From Isoetes taiwanensis (lineage: Eukaryota > Streptophyta > Lycopodiopsida > Isoetales > Isoetaceae), in assembly GCA_021234155.1 (NCBI GenBank), contig JAJEKV010000051.1, positions 10,006,105-10,070,104 on the forward strand: 64,000 bases of DNA, in the 5' to 3' direction. Under the pieces are notes generated by a model that saw only the letters and a list, made by a program, of their open reading frames with translations, was not told the DNA's origin and did not search any database. A program made the translations under genes and the position numbers. Position 1 is the first letter of the stretch. The number at the start of each line of letters is the position of its first letter. Below are positions 33,886 to 44,632 of the stretch, in pieces.

Positions 33886-36861
33886 TCATTCGAATTGCCT
33901 TCTGCGCCCAAAAAATGGGGCTCCATTTGATCCATTCGTTCTTCCAAACCTCCCCTGCATCGGCGCCCTTCCTGGAATCTGTACATTTACCATGCTCTGT
34001 GATGCAACCTCCCTCTGCTCCTTGATGCTGGCAAACAGAGAATCCAACGTCCTGTGCTTATAGGGCTTCGATTCTTCTTGTGCAGGATACTCCAATTCCA
34101 TCTGTTATGAAATTCATATCAAGTAAGAAAGAGGCAAAAAAAAACAGATCAAACCGAAATAGCAAACCTTATCAATGGCTGGTCCATTCTGCTCAGGCCA
34201 ATGAAAAAATCCATTGTCATCCATTTTCCTTCTCCTGAAGGTTCCATTCAGTTGCTGTCCATGCATTCTGCCATTAAAATAATTTAGTGAACACAAAGCA
34301 ACCTGAAGCCATACAAAATACCTAGAGCCTGCAATCAGGGAACATACTTGAAATGACTTCCCTCATCCACTTACCCTTAAAACGGCAATGTAACCTTTGA
34401 AAAAGTATGATAGAATGAATCCATCCATATGAGGATTGAAAGAATGCATAATTCATTTTTTACTGCTAAGGTCTCATGCCAGGCATCACGGATTAAAAGT
34501 TCAGACAGGGGACTACAATTCTAAGCTATCTTAGATTCACAAAGAGCATGGCTAATGTTGCCATTCTTCAGTGAACTGCATGTTCGAAAGGTATTCATGA
34601 CGGAACTCCAAACAGCAGCATAATGCTTGCCTGCACATGATTTGCTGTTTATAATGCTTTCACCAGCAACGCAACTAATTACGTTCCTCGGTTCAGCAAA
34701 CTGGATGGATAACCTAAGCCAAACCTTGAAGAGATTTGTCAACTAATTATCCAACTTTACCCAATGGTCTCACGTGAAAGAAACAATTGCTGAAGCAATT
34801 CTGAGCTAAACATCCAATCTTACCCAAAGCTCATAAGGGTCCCACGAAATTATCAATGTAAAGGCCTCATGTGAGGGAGACAAGCCAAATGCTGAAGTTG
34901 TTCTAAGCTAGCCATGCAATCTGACCCGAGGGTACAGCGAGAATGACATTGTCAATAGAAAGCTGCAGCATCAAATACATGATCTCCTGAGAAGGATTTG
35001 GCAGTATCCTGATGGCTTCCACCACCATCCAATCAGCAGCTAGAATCAACTCAGAAAGGCCTAATTGCTTCTTCAACCCCAGTAAGCATATTTGTGTATC
35101 AGCAGCTCTCTGTGCAAACAAATCAGAGAATATTTCTCAAGCAGGTACTGCATTGTCTGGTTCATTAGAATGCGCCGCCCAGAATTGGTCTATTGTGCAA
35201 AGATTGCAGACATGGATAACTACCCTGCCATGCTATTGTCCACTTCCACAATGAACAAACAAGGTGCAACATGAAAACTAGCCCTCAATTTGTAATATGA
35301 AAAGCATATAGCAAGTCTGTTACAGACAAATATGTGATCTTTCGGCCAGCTGATGCTTCAGCTTAGTTCAAGTTGCATACCCAACGTAAGCTTGCAATGG
35401 TACCACAGCACAAAGCTGTAAAGGACCAATATGGCTTTCAATGGTCTTTCTTTTGCCTATCATCATCCAGAAGCAAATCACAGATCTTGGAAACTAGAAT
35501 GTTCTGCTGTCCACAACAATTGAATCCATTACAACTTGAGCTGAAATTCTCTTGAACTTTTCTGTAGCACCAAGGCTTGCTTTGATGTCATATATTGCCA
35601 GAAAGCACTATATTAACCTCATCTTGCCCCTAAGACAGAATAATCTCCATGGCAAAATTTTGAACCGCAGAAACAATAGAAAATGCACACTGTAGATAGA
35701 AAACTGGATACATCAAGCCAAAACAAAGCATAGAAGCAAAGATCCAGAGAAGGTCTTCCATGACATTCCTCCTTGCATATCATGGAGGAAGCTTTTCTTT
35801 GTCAACGTACACAATGTACAAGTTGCATTAGAAGCTTATCTAATTCTTGAATCCAAAAAGTTTTTTCTCATAGCACTCACTTGCTACCATGTGCAGCAGG
35901 CATCTTCATTTTGGTAATCACTGGACCACCATATGAACCCTGGTTATTTTGTGAAAAATTCATATTTGGAACCATTTGCCTTTTCTGAAAACCACCCCTC
36001 CTGCCAAACTCACTGCATTAAGCAGAAACTGATGTAAGCATAAAAGCAAAGAGAGAAAAGTAAACAACAAAGAAGAGAACAGCTATCTTTTGAAATAAAT
36101 ATGAAGTGTTATAATCAATGTCCCAACTTCAAAAGGCAGAACAGCATTTTGAATGCAGCGGATAGTAGACACTATACACATCAATACCATTGGCATAGAC
36201 GAATATCTTAAACTTTTCTGCCAAATTGTGGTCCAATAGAGAATAATGTAGGGATTATAGTCAAACGTTTAAACGGTGAGGTGCAGGAAACAAAAGGCTA
36301 GCTCACTTATTCCTTGTCCACCGCCTTAGTTTCCCTTGTACAGGTCCTGTTAATGCCCTCCAGCCTTGAGGTTTTTGAAAAGCGAACTTTCCTTCTCCAT
36401 TATGGCCGGCCCTTACTTCAGCTAACTTTCCCTGCTCGGAGCAGATGCGTCAAAATTGAAAGTTCGCGTAAATAAAAGGACTTCAAGTACCTGACGAAGC
36501 ATAGATGAACGTGCAGCAGCATTCCTCTGAAGCATGCTGCGGTGCTCACCATTGGGTATATTACGACCCATGCCCTTATTCTTCAGAAATAAAACGACAC
36601 AAAGGTATAAAAAATGTTTTCGTGTGCCCAAACAGAGTAATTGTTTATTCGGATGAAACTTACAGGAACCCTTGGTTTGTTCATTTCGATAATATCGTCT
36701 GCAAAGATAATTCAAAAGATGTGTTACGCATTAAGGCACAGAAGGATGCAAAACAAGGCAGCCATTTCTGAAACTGGCTTACCAAGACTCATATCCATCT
36801 TCTTCTCAGCTGCTCCGACATTGAAACCTTTATCGGGAGAGTAAGAAAAGCTTCCAGACAT
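33886..36861 (-). CDS. UAP56-binding mRNA-export adaptor-like protein, seven exons
   Basis: Exons on the minus strand: 36861-36783, 36698-36664, 36580-36491, 36431-36307, 36012-35881, 34267-34168 and 34101-33886. Each is flanked by GT and AG sites (donors GTAAGC, GTAAGT, GTACTT, GTGAGC, GTGAGT, GTTTGC). Together they make 777 bases, an unbroken 258-codon frame. The N-terminus has KKMDMSLDDIIEMNK, the UAP56-binding motif of ALY/REF-, UIF- and UIEF-type nuclear export adaptors. The rest is basic, low in hydrophobics and rich in arginine/glycine (GRRGGFQKRQ, GRTNGSNGAPFFGRRRQ), as expected for RNA contact. No RRM is present, so plant UIEF/UIF-like is more likely than ALY. An upstream ATG at 37059 lies in the probable 5' UTR. 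The gene looks intact. Confidence 0.75.
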
Positions 36862-37290
36862 ATTAGCCTATTGGTTTACAGCGGCTGGAAAATGAGGATT
36901 ACTCTGTCTGGACAACAGATATTGTCGAAGAACCGAGTCTTTTGTTGTAATAGCTGTTAGAATGTGAAGAAAGAGCTCACAATCGGCGACGCCGAGACTT
37001 GCCAGAGATAAGTTTAATGGAGGGTTTGGATTTGCTGCGAGAGCAGATCGACCGTCCATCGCAGTTCCCCAGATATTTTGGCATCTTTGTACCCTAATTT
37101 TCCACGTCGTCGAAAGAAGATATCCTTAAACCCCTAACTAAACCCTTGCTTTGATAACGCTAACGGAGATATTCTTAAACCCCTCGGTTTAACACCTATA
37201 GCAAATGATTCACATCACTTCCCGTATGCGAATTCACTATCACTTTGCCTATGCTCGTCCGCGCTTAAAGATGATATCATTGGTTTGGAG

Positions 37291-37745
37291 GGCGTAGGAT
37301 AGTCTTACCCTAGATTGGGGGATCCCGGAGGTGTGATCCCGAGGAGGATCGATCCCCACGTGCAGATCCCTGAGGACGGAATCCCCCTACCATCTAGCAA
37401 AGAATCGCATTTTTTTGCCCCTGAAAGAAAAAAAAATGGGGCAGATTTCGTGTGGGATTTTCTCCCTTGATCCGCAACCAAATCGAATGGGGTCAGTTCG
37501 AGGATGGTCGGAATGGGTCGGATCGAGGGGCGTAGTAGGAGCAAAGGAGGAATCAAAGCGAAGCCGTGTAAATCGAGAAGCTTCAATCCGTAGAAAATCA
37601 GCCCTAAAGCTGCAAGCAGAACCCATTAATCTAAGTAGCTTGATCGTGGTGATCCCGGAGGACGTGATCTTTTCTGATGGTGATCCCGGAGAACGGGATC
37701 ACCACCTCCGGGATCCCCCAATCCAGGGTAAGACTATCCCACGCC
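37291..37745. mobile_element. Mutator-type miniature element (MULE-MITE or small Pack-MULE)
   Basis: Terminal inverted repeats of 43 bp with two mismatches: GGCGTAGGATAGTCTTACCC at the left and its counterpart ending at 37745. The 9-bp direct repeat GGTTTGGAG flanks it at 37282-37290 and 37746-37754; nine bases is the Mutator target duplication. Inside, GATCCCGGAG motifs recur, and GGTGATCCCG/CGGGATCACC forms an extra palindrome at 37680-37704. The GC-richer core has open frames on both strands but no transposase. It lies just upstream of the export-adaptor gene. Confidence 0.85.
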
Positions 37746-37754
37746 GGTTTGGAG

Positions 37755-38146
37755 TGGTTTCCAGACATAAATCTTGTTTCCTTTAATTCCTTTGTCATCT
37801 AAAGCCTAGTCTTTGTTAGAGCCTTACTCTTGAAGTTAGATATTATCTTACCTTCTCAATTGCAGTTTAAAAGCCAAATCATTGCTAGAGCTTCAGTCCA
37901 TCAATCTTTATTATCCCAAAGAAGATCATCCAGTTGGATTATCAGATTCTCAGAATTGGAAGGAACCGGAGAGCATTGCAACATATACAAGCTTGCGCCC
38001 GATTGAATAATGAATTTGTGCCAGAAGATCCAGTTTCCAGAGAGTATATCTGCTTTTATATAACTGAATTTGATAAAAGAAAAAAAAAATATAACTGAAT
38101 TTGTAGAGTTTTGCAGGTGGCGAAGACGATTCGCGTAACAAATGAA
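37755..38146. other. Intergenic, no feature recognised
   Basis: AT-rich spacer between the Mutator-type element and the first TRIM remnant, with a short duplicated phrase ATATAACTGAATTTG near 38056-38103. Confidence 0.5.
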
Positions 38147-38350
38147 ATTTTACGCACTAGCACCCTTAATGATATCCAACACACCGAAAGGCGGATCCCT
38201 CATGAAAATCGTTATCCTATGGGCCCCAATCTTTCTAAAACTTTATCCCATAACCCATGGATCATATCAATTCCCCTCCTTCTTCGAGTCAAACATATGG
38301 AGCACACCAATGTTGCGACAAGGAATTGAATCTTGACTCTAATACCAAAT
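38147..38350 (-). mobile_element. TRIM-like miniature LTR element, degraded
   Basis: On the minus strand: primer site TTGGTATTAGAG, about 75 bases of internal sequence, a polypurine tract (GAAGAAGGAGGGGAAT), then a short LTR beginning TGATATGATCCATGGG. It is related to the copies at 39241-39452 and 39741-39950 at roughly 80 percent by eye. Confidence 0.6.
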
Positions 38351-39240
38351 TTTATGCGCTAGCAGTGCTGTGTAAATTTGACGGTTTTCGAAGGATAGGG
38401 GAAATATTTTATGCCTTTTCGCATGACAGAAACTTGGTAAATTTCAACCTTTCATATGCCAGACAAAAATTCAAAATGACAGAATCCAAATTTTTAACAA
38501 AAAATACGTAGAAAATGCACATGATATATAAATATGTATCAAAAAAGAGTACATGAGTAAGTTTTAGAAACACAAATTGATCAATTAACAAGCGGGATTG
38601 CTCTTCCATCTTTTGCTTCATACCAAACCTTAAAACATGCTTGCCAATCTATGGACTCAAATGGTGCATCCCATAACGACACTAACATAAGCGCATCAAG
38701 TGTCTTTAGGTTCATACGAGCTCTTGTAGCACTCTTGATAGCATTTTGGCAAAAAATACCCTCTCACAACTTGCTGTGCTTCCAGGAATGAGCATGCAAC
38801 ATTGCCATAAATTCAGAGGGCTAGAAAATTGTTCCACCAACTATCACAAGTTCCATCTCGACAAATAGACCAAGCTACCATCATACCTTTATTCTTGACA
38901 GCCCTGTAGATTGCCCCAACACAGTCCTCTCTCTCACTTATTGTTATAGAACCATTGACTTGGTTCTAATTTTTCTAAATATGTATGCAAATACAAATAC
39001 TAATCGTATTATACAAAGTATTATACTAATATACCATATGTAAAAAATGACAAGCAAACTTACATTCCCAGCCCTTCAAATGCCATATAAATTTTTTTCT
39101 AGTCTTTCTTATGACGGGCATTTCCCAATTTGGTGCCCTTCATTTGCAGGGCAAAAAAAATTTCTACCCGTTTTGACGGGCAAAATAGCTAAAATCGGGC
39201 ATGACAGCCGTCAAATTTACACACTGTAATAAGGGTATAA
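38351..39240. other. Intergenic, no gene recognised
   Basis: AT-rich, with short frames only. Phrases around 38360-38400 and 39140-39230 (CAAATTTACACACTGT and its complement-like partner) suggest further element debris. Confidence 0.4.
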
Positions 39241-39452
39241 TGTTATGCACTAGCACTTTTAGTGATAACCAACACACTAAAAAGGGGATCCTTCAAGGAA
39301 ATCGTTATCCAATGGGCCCCAACCTTTCCAGGCTTTATCCCATACCCCACTGACCATATCAATTCCTCCCCTTCTCGAGATGCTTGCCCTCAAGCATGTG
39401 GAGCACACCAATGTTGCCACGAGGAATTGAACCTTGGCTCTGATACCAATTG
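39241..39452 (-). mobile_element. TRIM-like element, minus orientation
   Basis: Minus strand: primer site TTGGTATCAGAGCCAAGG, internal sequence of only about 75 bases, a polypurine tract GAGAAGGGGAGGAAT, then a 121-bp LTR (39361 to 39241) starting TGATATGGTCAGTGGGG and ending GCATAACA. A retroelement whose primer site and polypurine tract are under 100 bases apart has no room for genes, which defines a TRIM. Confidence 0.65.
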
Positions 39453-39740
39453 ATACGAGTTACACCAATAACTCAGTATGATCTAGCTCTAGTTCACCAA
39501 AACTAAAGGAAGATCCAACTACAAGACAATAAATGGCAGTTCTCCATCCAATCGGGCCAACTGGCGGTAAGAACTGGCAGAATCAACAGCAAGGCAGAGG
39601 GCAATGGTAATTCCCAGGCAAGGATCTTGGGTTTTCTTCAATGAGGCAATCGATTGGAGCAAGGAGCTGATCCGTGTGAGTAGAGCTGTTGTAGAAAGCC
39701 GAGATCAGGAAGAGGAGGTCGTTGTTGATGACGTCCGGAT
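39453..39740 (-). repeat. LTR fragment matching the 49424-49992 LTR, inverted
   Basis: Reverse complement of about 49714-49992, including the LTR end GTAACTCGTATCA. It abuts the primer site of the TRIM at 39452, so it forms the 5' LTR side of that element. The open frame here is the antisense of LTR sequence, not a gene. Confidence 0.7.
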
Positions 39741-40275
39741 TAAGCCAAGGTTCAATTCCTCGTGGCAACATTGGTGTGTTCCACATGCTTGAGGGCAAGC
39801 ATCTCGAGGAAGGGGAGGAATTGATATGGTCTATGGGGTATGGGATAAAGCCTGGAAAGGTTGGGGCCCATTGGATAATGATTTCCTTGAAGGATCCGCC
39901 CTTTTGGTGTGTTGGTTATCACTAGAGTTGCTAGTGCGTATCATTTGGTATCAGAGCCTGATAATTCTGCACCAGTATAGCATTTATGGCATCCAATTCA
40001 GGACCTTTAGATGCAGAGACTTACTGGAAGCAATTACCTCAGCTTATACAGTGGCAAATCCGATGGGAATTTCCATGTCTGAATCTCGAGAAGAGGCTAT
40101 CAGGAAATTAGAGCATCTGACGATTAGATTGGGTTATGTAAGTGAGGAATTGTTGCAGAATATGAGAACTCCTGTAGCTCCTAATAATCGTGCTCCAAAT
40201 CCAGAAGCTGTTCAAACTGCAATACTACCTCCGTTACCATCTGAACCTGCTCCCATAGATCCGCCTCCTCATTAG
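39741..40275 (+). mobile_element. TRIM unit plus gag-like start of an LTR element
   Basis: 39752-39942 is the inverted copy of 39247-39437. It has a polypurine tract (GAGGAAGGGGAGGAAT), an LTR at about 39822-39948 starting TGATATGG and ending GCGTATCA, then the primer site TGGTATCAGAGC at 39953-39964. Next come ATG 39989 (MASNSGPLDAETYWKQLPQL) and, after a frameshift, a frame ending at 40275 with a proline-rich tail (LPPLPSEPAPIDPPPH). It resembles the first part of a small non-autonomous retroelement protein. Confidence 0.55.
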
Positions 40276-40808
40276 AAAAAAAGTGGGGTCTTTTGATGTC
40301 CCCATAAGCCTATTTTCCATTCTATTTTATCTCGTGTTACTTATTTTTTCAATTGGAGTCTATCGAGGTAGCCCAAAATAAATCCAATTTATGGTAGTAT
40401 GAATATCCCATGAAATGTTGCCACGTTGCATAAAAAAAAATCCTCCCAGAAATCCTCCCGATGAACAAAATCCTTCGAGCTTATGTGTTCCGATTTTGCC
40501 CTCGTGCGGCAGATTCGAGTTCCTTCTGCCTTCCTGTGTACTGCTACCCAAAGATTCAAGGTTCGTGATCCAAGGAATGCAATTATTTCTCTCCAGGTCC
40601 TTTGTTCAGGTGAGTCAGATTTACCCTACAAGAGTTTTAGTTTTCTATTCTATACGTAATCTGATTTAAATTCCATTTCCCACATACAAAAGTTCGAAAT
40701 TTTTGAATCTATTTGAACCCTGAATTTGAATTCAAATTTCCCACACATAATTAGATATATAAGAATGATGGATCCCAATGGGCAAATTTTCGGTCCTCTG
40801 TTCTTACC

Positions 40809-43200
40809 ATGGTTCAACTTAGAATTACTCTTCCATCAGAAGAATATGGAAAGTTAAGCAGTACTACAGCTGGGCAGCAAGGAAAGAAGGTTGATTTGAA
40901 TGCTTTGCGAATGCGCGGGGCTAAAAATTATGATATTTGGGCTGTAGGAGAATTATACCCACGAAATCCTTTCACAGGAAAGCATCCTGATTTTAGTTGT
41001 TTAACAAGGCTTATCAAGTTTGTGTGTGAAGGAAGATCAGGGCTATTTGGCTACTGCGAGAGCATGGCATGCTATAACATGCAATTGGCCAATCATATTA
41101 GTAATCTTTCATATTCTTTGCAGCAGAAAGAAGTAGACATTTGTAATTTGAAAAAAGAAATGAGAGAAAAAGAAAAATCAATCTGTCAATTAGAAAAGAG
41201 AGCTTTGCAATTGGAAGAAGATGTTAGAATGATGGAGAATGCAGTAAAACAAGCAAATAATAGCAAAGTTTTGGCAGCAAGTGATGCAAAGAAAAATAAG
41301 GCACAAGTATGCCTCCTGCAAAAAAGGTTAGAGAGGTTAAAGAAAACTGCTTTTGGGCTTCGAGAAAGGAAAAGAAAGGTGAAGCCAATTAATGAGCTAA
41401 AGACTACATGTGGGGCTTATCGTAGGAGAATATATGCCATCAAGCAAGTATTAGAGACAAAGAAAAGCAATGATGGTGTACGAGATAATGTTGGTAAAAT
41501 TGTAAGAAGCATTGCTTCAAAGGAGGAGATTTTAACGATGCTAAATGCACCAGAAAACAATGACTTAAGAAAGTCTGTTATTAACATGGTTATTAGTGAA
41601 GTATGCTCTACAATAGATGTTGACAAGGTGCAAAGTATTTGTGATTCGGCTGGAATAAGCAATGCAGCTTATAGATTGCTATGCAAGCCATTTTATGATG
41701 CATTAAAAACATTTGGAACCAATAAAGTAATTGTTCCAAGGCCACATTATGTGAATAAAGCAAGAACAAGAAGGAACATTATGATCGGAGAAATTTTAGG
41801 AGGAATGCACTCCATAAATTGTAGTCCACCGAGCTCAAGCGAGCTGCAAGGACCTCAAACAGGTAAGAAGACAACTAGATCTAAAAATGGTAAGAGTACT
41901 AGATCTAGAAAAGGGTCTGATAAGACTAATAATTCTGTTATGATCAGTCTTAATGAAAAAAATAACTTATGGTTTGACCTTGAAAATGTATTGAAATTTA
42001 TGGTGGTGTTTTACAATTTACATGAGGATGATATTGATGGGCAGCTGCAAGTGTGCTTGAAGCTTGATGAAATGGAGCTTACACACAAAGTCAAGTATGA
42101 GAGAGTATCATTGACGTTAATGAACATGGCATTCTCCCCCGATTATGAGAAGCAAAAAAGCATTGAAAAAGAAAAAGAGAGAGGCTGGTTGGTTTTCTGT
42201 CCAATCGGAAGACCATACGTGGTGGTTAGGGCTTTTCCAAGTTCGAAAAGAGAATTTTGAAGTGTTAAAGTGGGTGTTTGATCAAACGAACATTCCCACG
42301 CTAATTGACAGCTATAATCATGGTGAGAAATTGATTGTTGAAGGGTTTGGGTCATTTTGTGTTAACTTCCATATGGCTTCGATCCGAAAAACGAGAAGGC
42401 CATGTATGGAATTGCTTCCTCAGGGGCAAAGACTACCAAGATGTGCTTATATTGTTGCGAGACATTGAAAGACACAAGTACTGGTCGTGCAAAAAGTACT
42501 TTGAGGTGTGACCAAGGTCTTCCACCTACTCGGCATACAAAAGATAAAGAATTCGTGGCCCGATTACTACCAATTCCATTGGACGGTACATTTTGTACAC
42601 TTCATGCTTTAGTTAGGATAGTTGAAAAAATGATTTTTCATTCAGAATTATTTGTTTGGAACATTAGGGATGAGAAAGAACGAAAACAAGGAATCGAGCG
42701 TATTGAGAAAGTTTTATCCGCTGCTGGTTTACATGGCGGATGTGTTACGTTAGAAGTAGACACCAAAAAGTCAGCTGATGGAAGAAGTTCTATTCCAGCA
42801 AAGGTATCCATTGGAGGTGAGAAGGCAAAGCGTTTCTTATGTCAAAGTGATGATAAGAAAGGCTTGTATGATTTTGGTAAGAAGTTGATAGATGCAGAAT
42901 TAGACAAGACCAACAATGCATCCACAAGAAAACAGATTGCATGGAATACTTTATCCGACCTAAACGTGCTGCTACAAAAGAGCTATTTTACAGCAGAGGG
43001 CGAGTAGAATTTTCGAGTGACAGTTAATGCATTTACAAAGGCATACGTTGATGCATAAGGAGAAAGCGAAGTTACGCATTACATACATATAATTTATGCT
43101 CATGGACCTTGGTTTGTGGATAAATATGGAAGCTTAGCCATATGGAACACCCAAGGCATGGAAAAGTCGCACAAAATTCTGAAGCTAACAACAATATGAT
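40809..43200 (+). pseudogene. DDE transposase remnant with RAG1/Transib-like catalytic motifs
   Basis: An open frame of 483 codons from ATG 40809 is followed by a frame excursion over about 42235-42380, then the original frame from about 42380 to 43200 with stops TAG 43005 and TAA near 43050. The N-terminal half has a charged coiled coil (residues about 100-200) and a basic patch (RERKRKVK). Candidate acidic residues are: Asp in CLKLDEMEL (codon 42066), Asp in LLPIPLDGTFCTLHAL (42582) and Glu in IWNTQGMEKSH (43161). Before the second Asp is a CLYCC cysteine pair. After it come ERKQGIERI and a GGEKAKRFL block. RAG1 has the same order: zinc pair, IDALHCD, a helical insert with NGNFARKL, and a W-x-SEGNES glutamate block. 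I infer a distant relative. The two stops and frame breaks show it is dead. Terminal inverted repeats were not found. Confidence 0.5.
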
Positions 43201-44116
43201 AGAATGGAGAAGGAAACGACGAAGGATTGGAAGCAAATACTCTCTTCCATTATTCTGATCATGCCAACACCTTTACTTGGTAAGCACTTGTTAGTTTGAA
43301 TTTGAATTTACTTCTTTGCATTTTTTTGAAGGACGTTGAATTTTCTATCAAGTTGTTGCATGTGTAAAGTGTAATGACATAGCAGAAAATATTTGCAAAG
43401 AGTAAAGTATATTTGCAAAAATATAGAAGAGTTAACACGTTGGTATTTTTGCAGAGATAGTAAAGAAGCAAGGATGTGCAGGTTCAATGCATGGCATTTT
43501 GATTAACGGGGCAAAATTGTTGATTAGAGGTATAAAGTTCTTGTAATATATGACATTTTTATGCATTGGACCCTAATGTAATGTATGCTTGGCATAACAG
43601 GTTGCTGCAGATGAGACCGAATGAGACCTAGCAAAGCTAAACGTGATGAGAATCAGAAAATAAAATATTATTTTCATTGACAAGACTTTGGCACAAGCCC
43701 TTCAATAGAAGTAGTAGTAACTCAACAGAACTCAATGTTTTATATGTAGCAAAAGCTTAAACTTTAACGGATACACCCATGTAAACCTATTAAAATCGTC
43801 TACAAAAAAGCATAAAATACCTGTTACCACCCAAAGAGTCAATAGGCAAGTAACATATATCAGAAATTCTGCTTGAGATGAATATGGAAGCTGAACTTGT
43901 TTACCAAAGGGATATGCATGACAATGCAGGTCATGATGTTTAAAATAGGTAATCCTTTCACCATTTGAAGTCCCAAACTAGTGAGAAAAGATACCATATT
44001 ATATTATGTTGAAGACTTTTACAAGTAAACTCGTGCTTGCAGAAACCTTGCACGTTTTTACCCCTGGTTTTTACAGAAAGATCAAAACAGATTATAGAGC
44101 CGATTATAGAAGCCGA
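43201..44116. other. 3' flank of the transposase remnant; no gene
   Basis: AT-rich with short frames. If the transposase is a DNA transposon, its right terminus should lie here or further right; I see no convincing match to the sequence left of 40809. Confidence 0.4.
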
Positions 44117-44392
44117 TTATCTTTGCATGATATAGCCTGGAGGGGGCATCTGAAGCAGCACTCGAAGGTAAATGCCATCTGCCTCCATGCTCATCTGTAG
44201 AAGACGTTCATCAGTAGGATTAACCCGATCAAGCCAGTTTTGCACCTTTTCAGTAACATTTGCTCCTTGCTCCTTCAATCGACTCACCTCCAAACAGGTG
44301 AACGTCGCCACGAATGTCATCTCCATGCCTGGATGGCTGGAAGCTGATGATTCTGCCATAGACTTTTGGGCAGTGACCTTGGTCCTGGCCAT
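44117..44392 (-). CDS. Short ORF with a histone H3-like N-terminus
   Basis: 91 residues from ATG 44392, beginning MARTKVTAQKSMAES. The first residues match the histone H3 tail MARTKQTARKS at 9 of 11 positions, including Lys4, Lys9 and Ser10 (H3 numbering). The remainder (TEKVQNWLDRVNPTDERLLQ and so on) is not histone and contains no histone fold. It is possibly the N-terminus of a retroelement or host protein whose downstream exons are missing. A 20-bp tandem array lies 80 bases upstream. I recognise no family. Confidence 0.4.
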   Translation of the reverse strand: MARTKVTAQKSMAESSASSHPGMEMTFVATFTCLEVSRLKEQGANVTEKVQNWLDRVNPTDERLLQMSMEADGIYLRVLLQMPPPGYIMQR

Positions 44393-44471
44393 TCCAAAGC
44401 AGGGAGGAAAAGAAGCCGACTAGAAGGAAGGAATAGGAACGAATAGGAAGCAACGCCTAATATAAAGCAAA

Positions 44472-44632
44472 ACCCATGATCAATTTCGTAGTCCCATGAT
44501 CAATTTCGTCATCCCATGATCGTTTTCGTCATCCCATGATCATCTTATCATCCCATGATCATTTTGTCATGAAAATATATGTCATCCCATGATCATTTTG
44601 TCATCCCATGATCAATTTCGTCATCCCATGAT
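44472..44632. repeat. 19-20-bp tandem array, about eight units
   Basis: Consensus CCCATGATCAATTTCGTCAT, with units of 19 or 20 bases and one 15-base interruption near 44570-44584. Every unit carries the palindrome ATGATCAT or a close variant. It sits directly upstream of the minus-strand ORF at 44392, where a promoter would be. Confidence 0.9.

Noticed and set aside
36868-37059. ATG at 37059 as the start of the export-adaptor gene
   Set aside because: Splicing to the known exon would meet a stop (TAA just before ATG 36861); it is more likely an upstream ORF in the 5' UTR.
39583-39798. Open frames in the TRIM/LTR region (also 49582-49854)
   Set aside because: They are translations of repeated LTR sequence in either direction and are shared because the LTRs are copies.
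44117-44392. Histone H3 gene
   Set aside because: Only the first 11 residues resemble H3; the histone fold and the rest of the tail are missing.
44472-44632. CRISPR array
   Set aside because: Units are contiguous with no spacers, in a eukaryotic context; it is a minisatellite.
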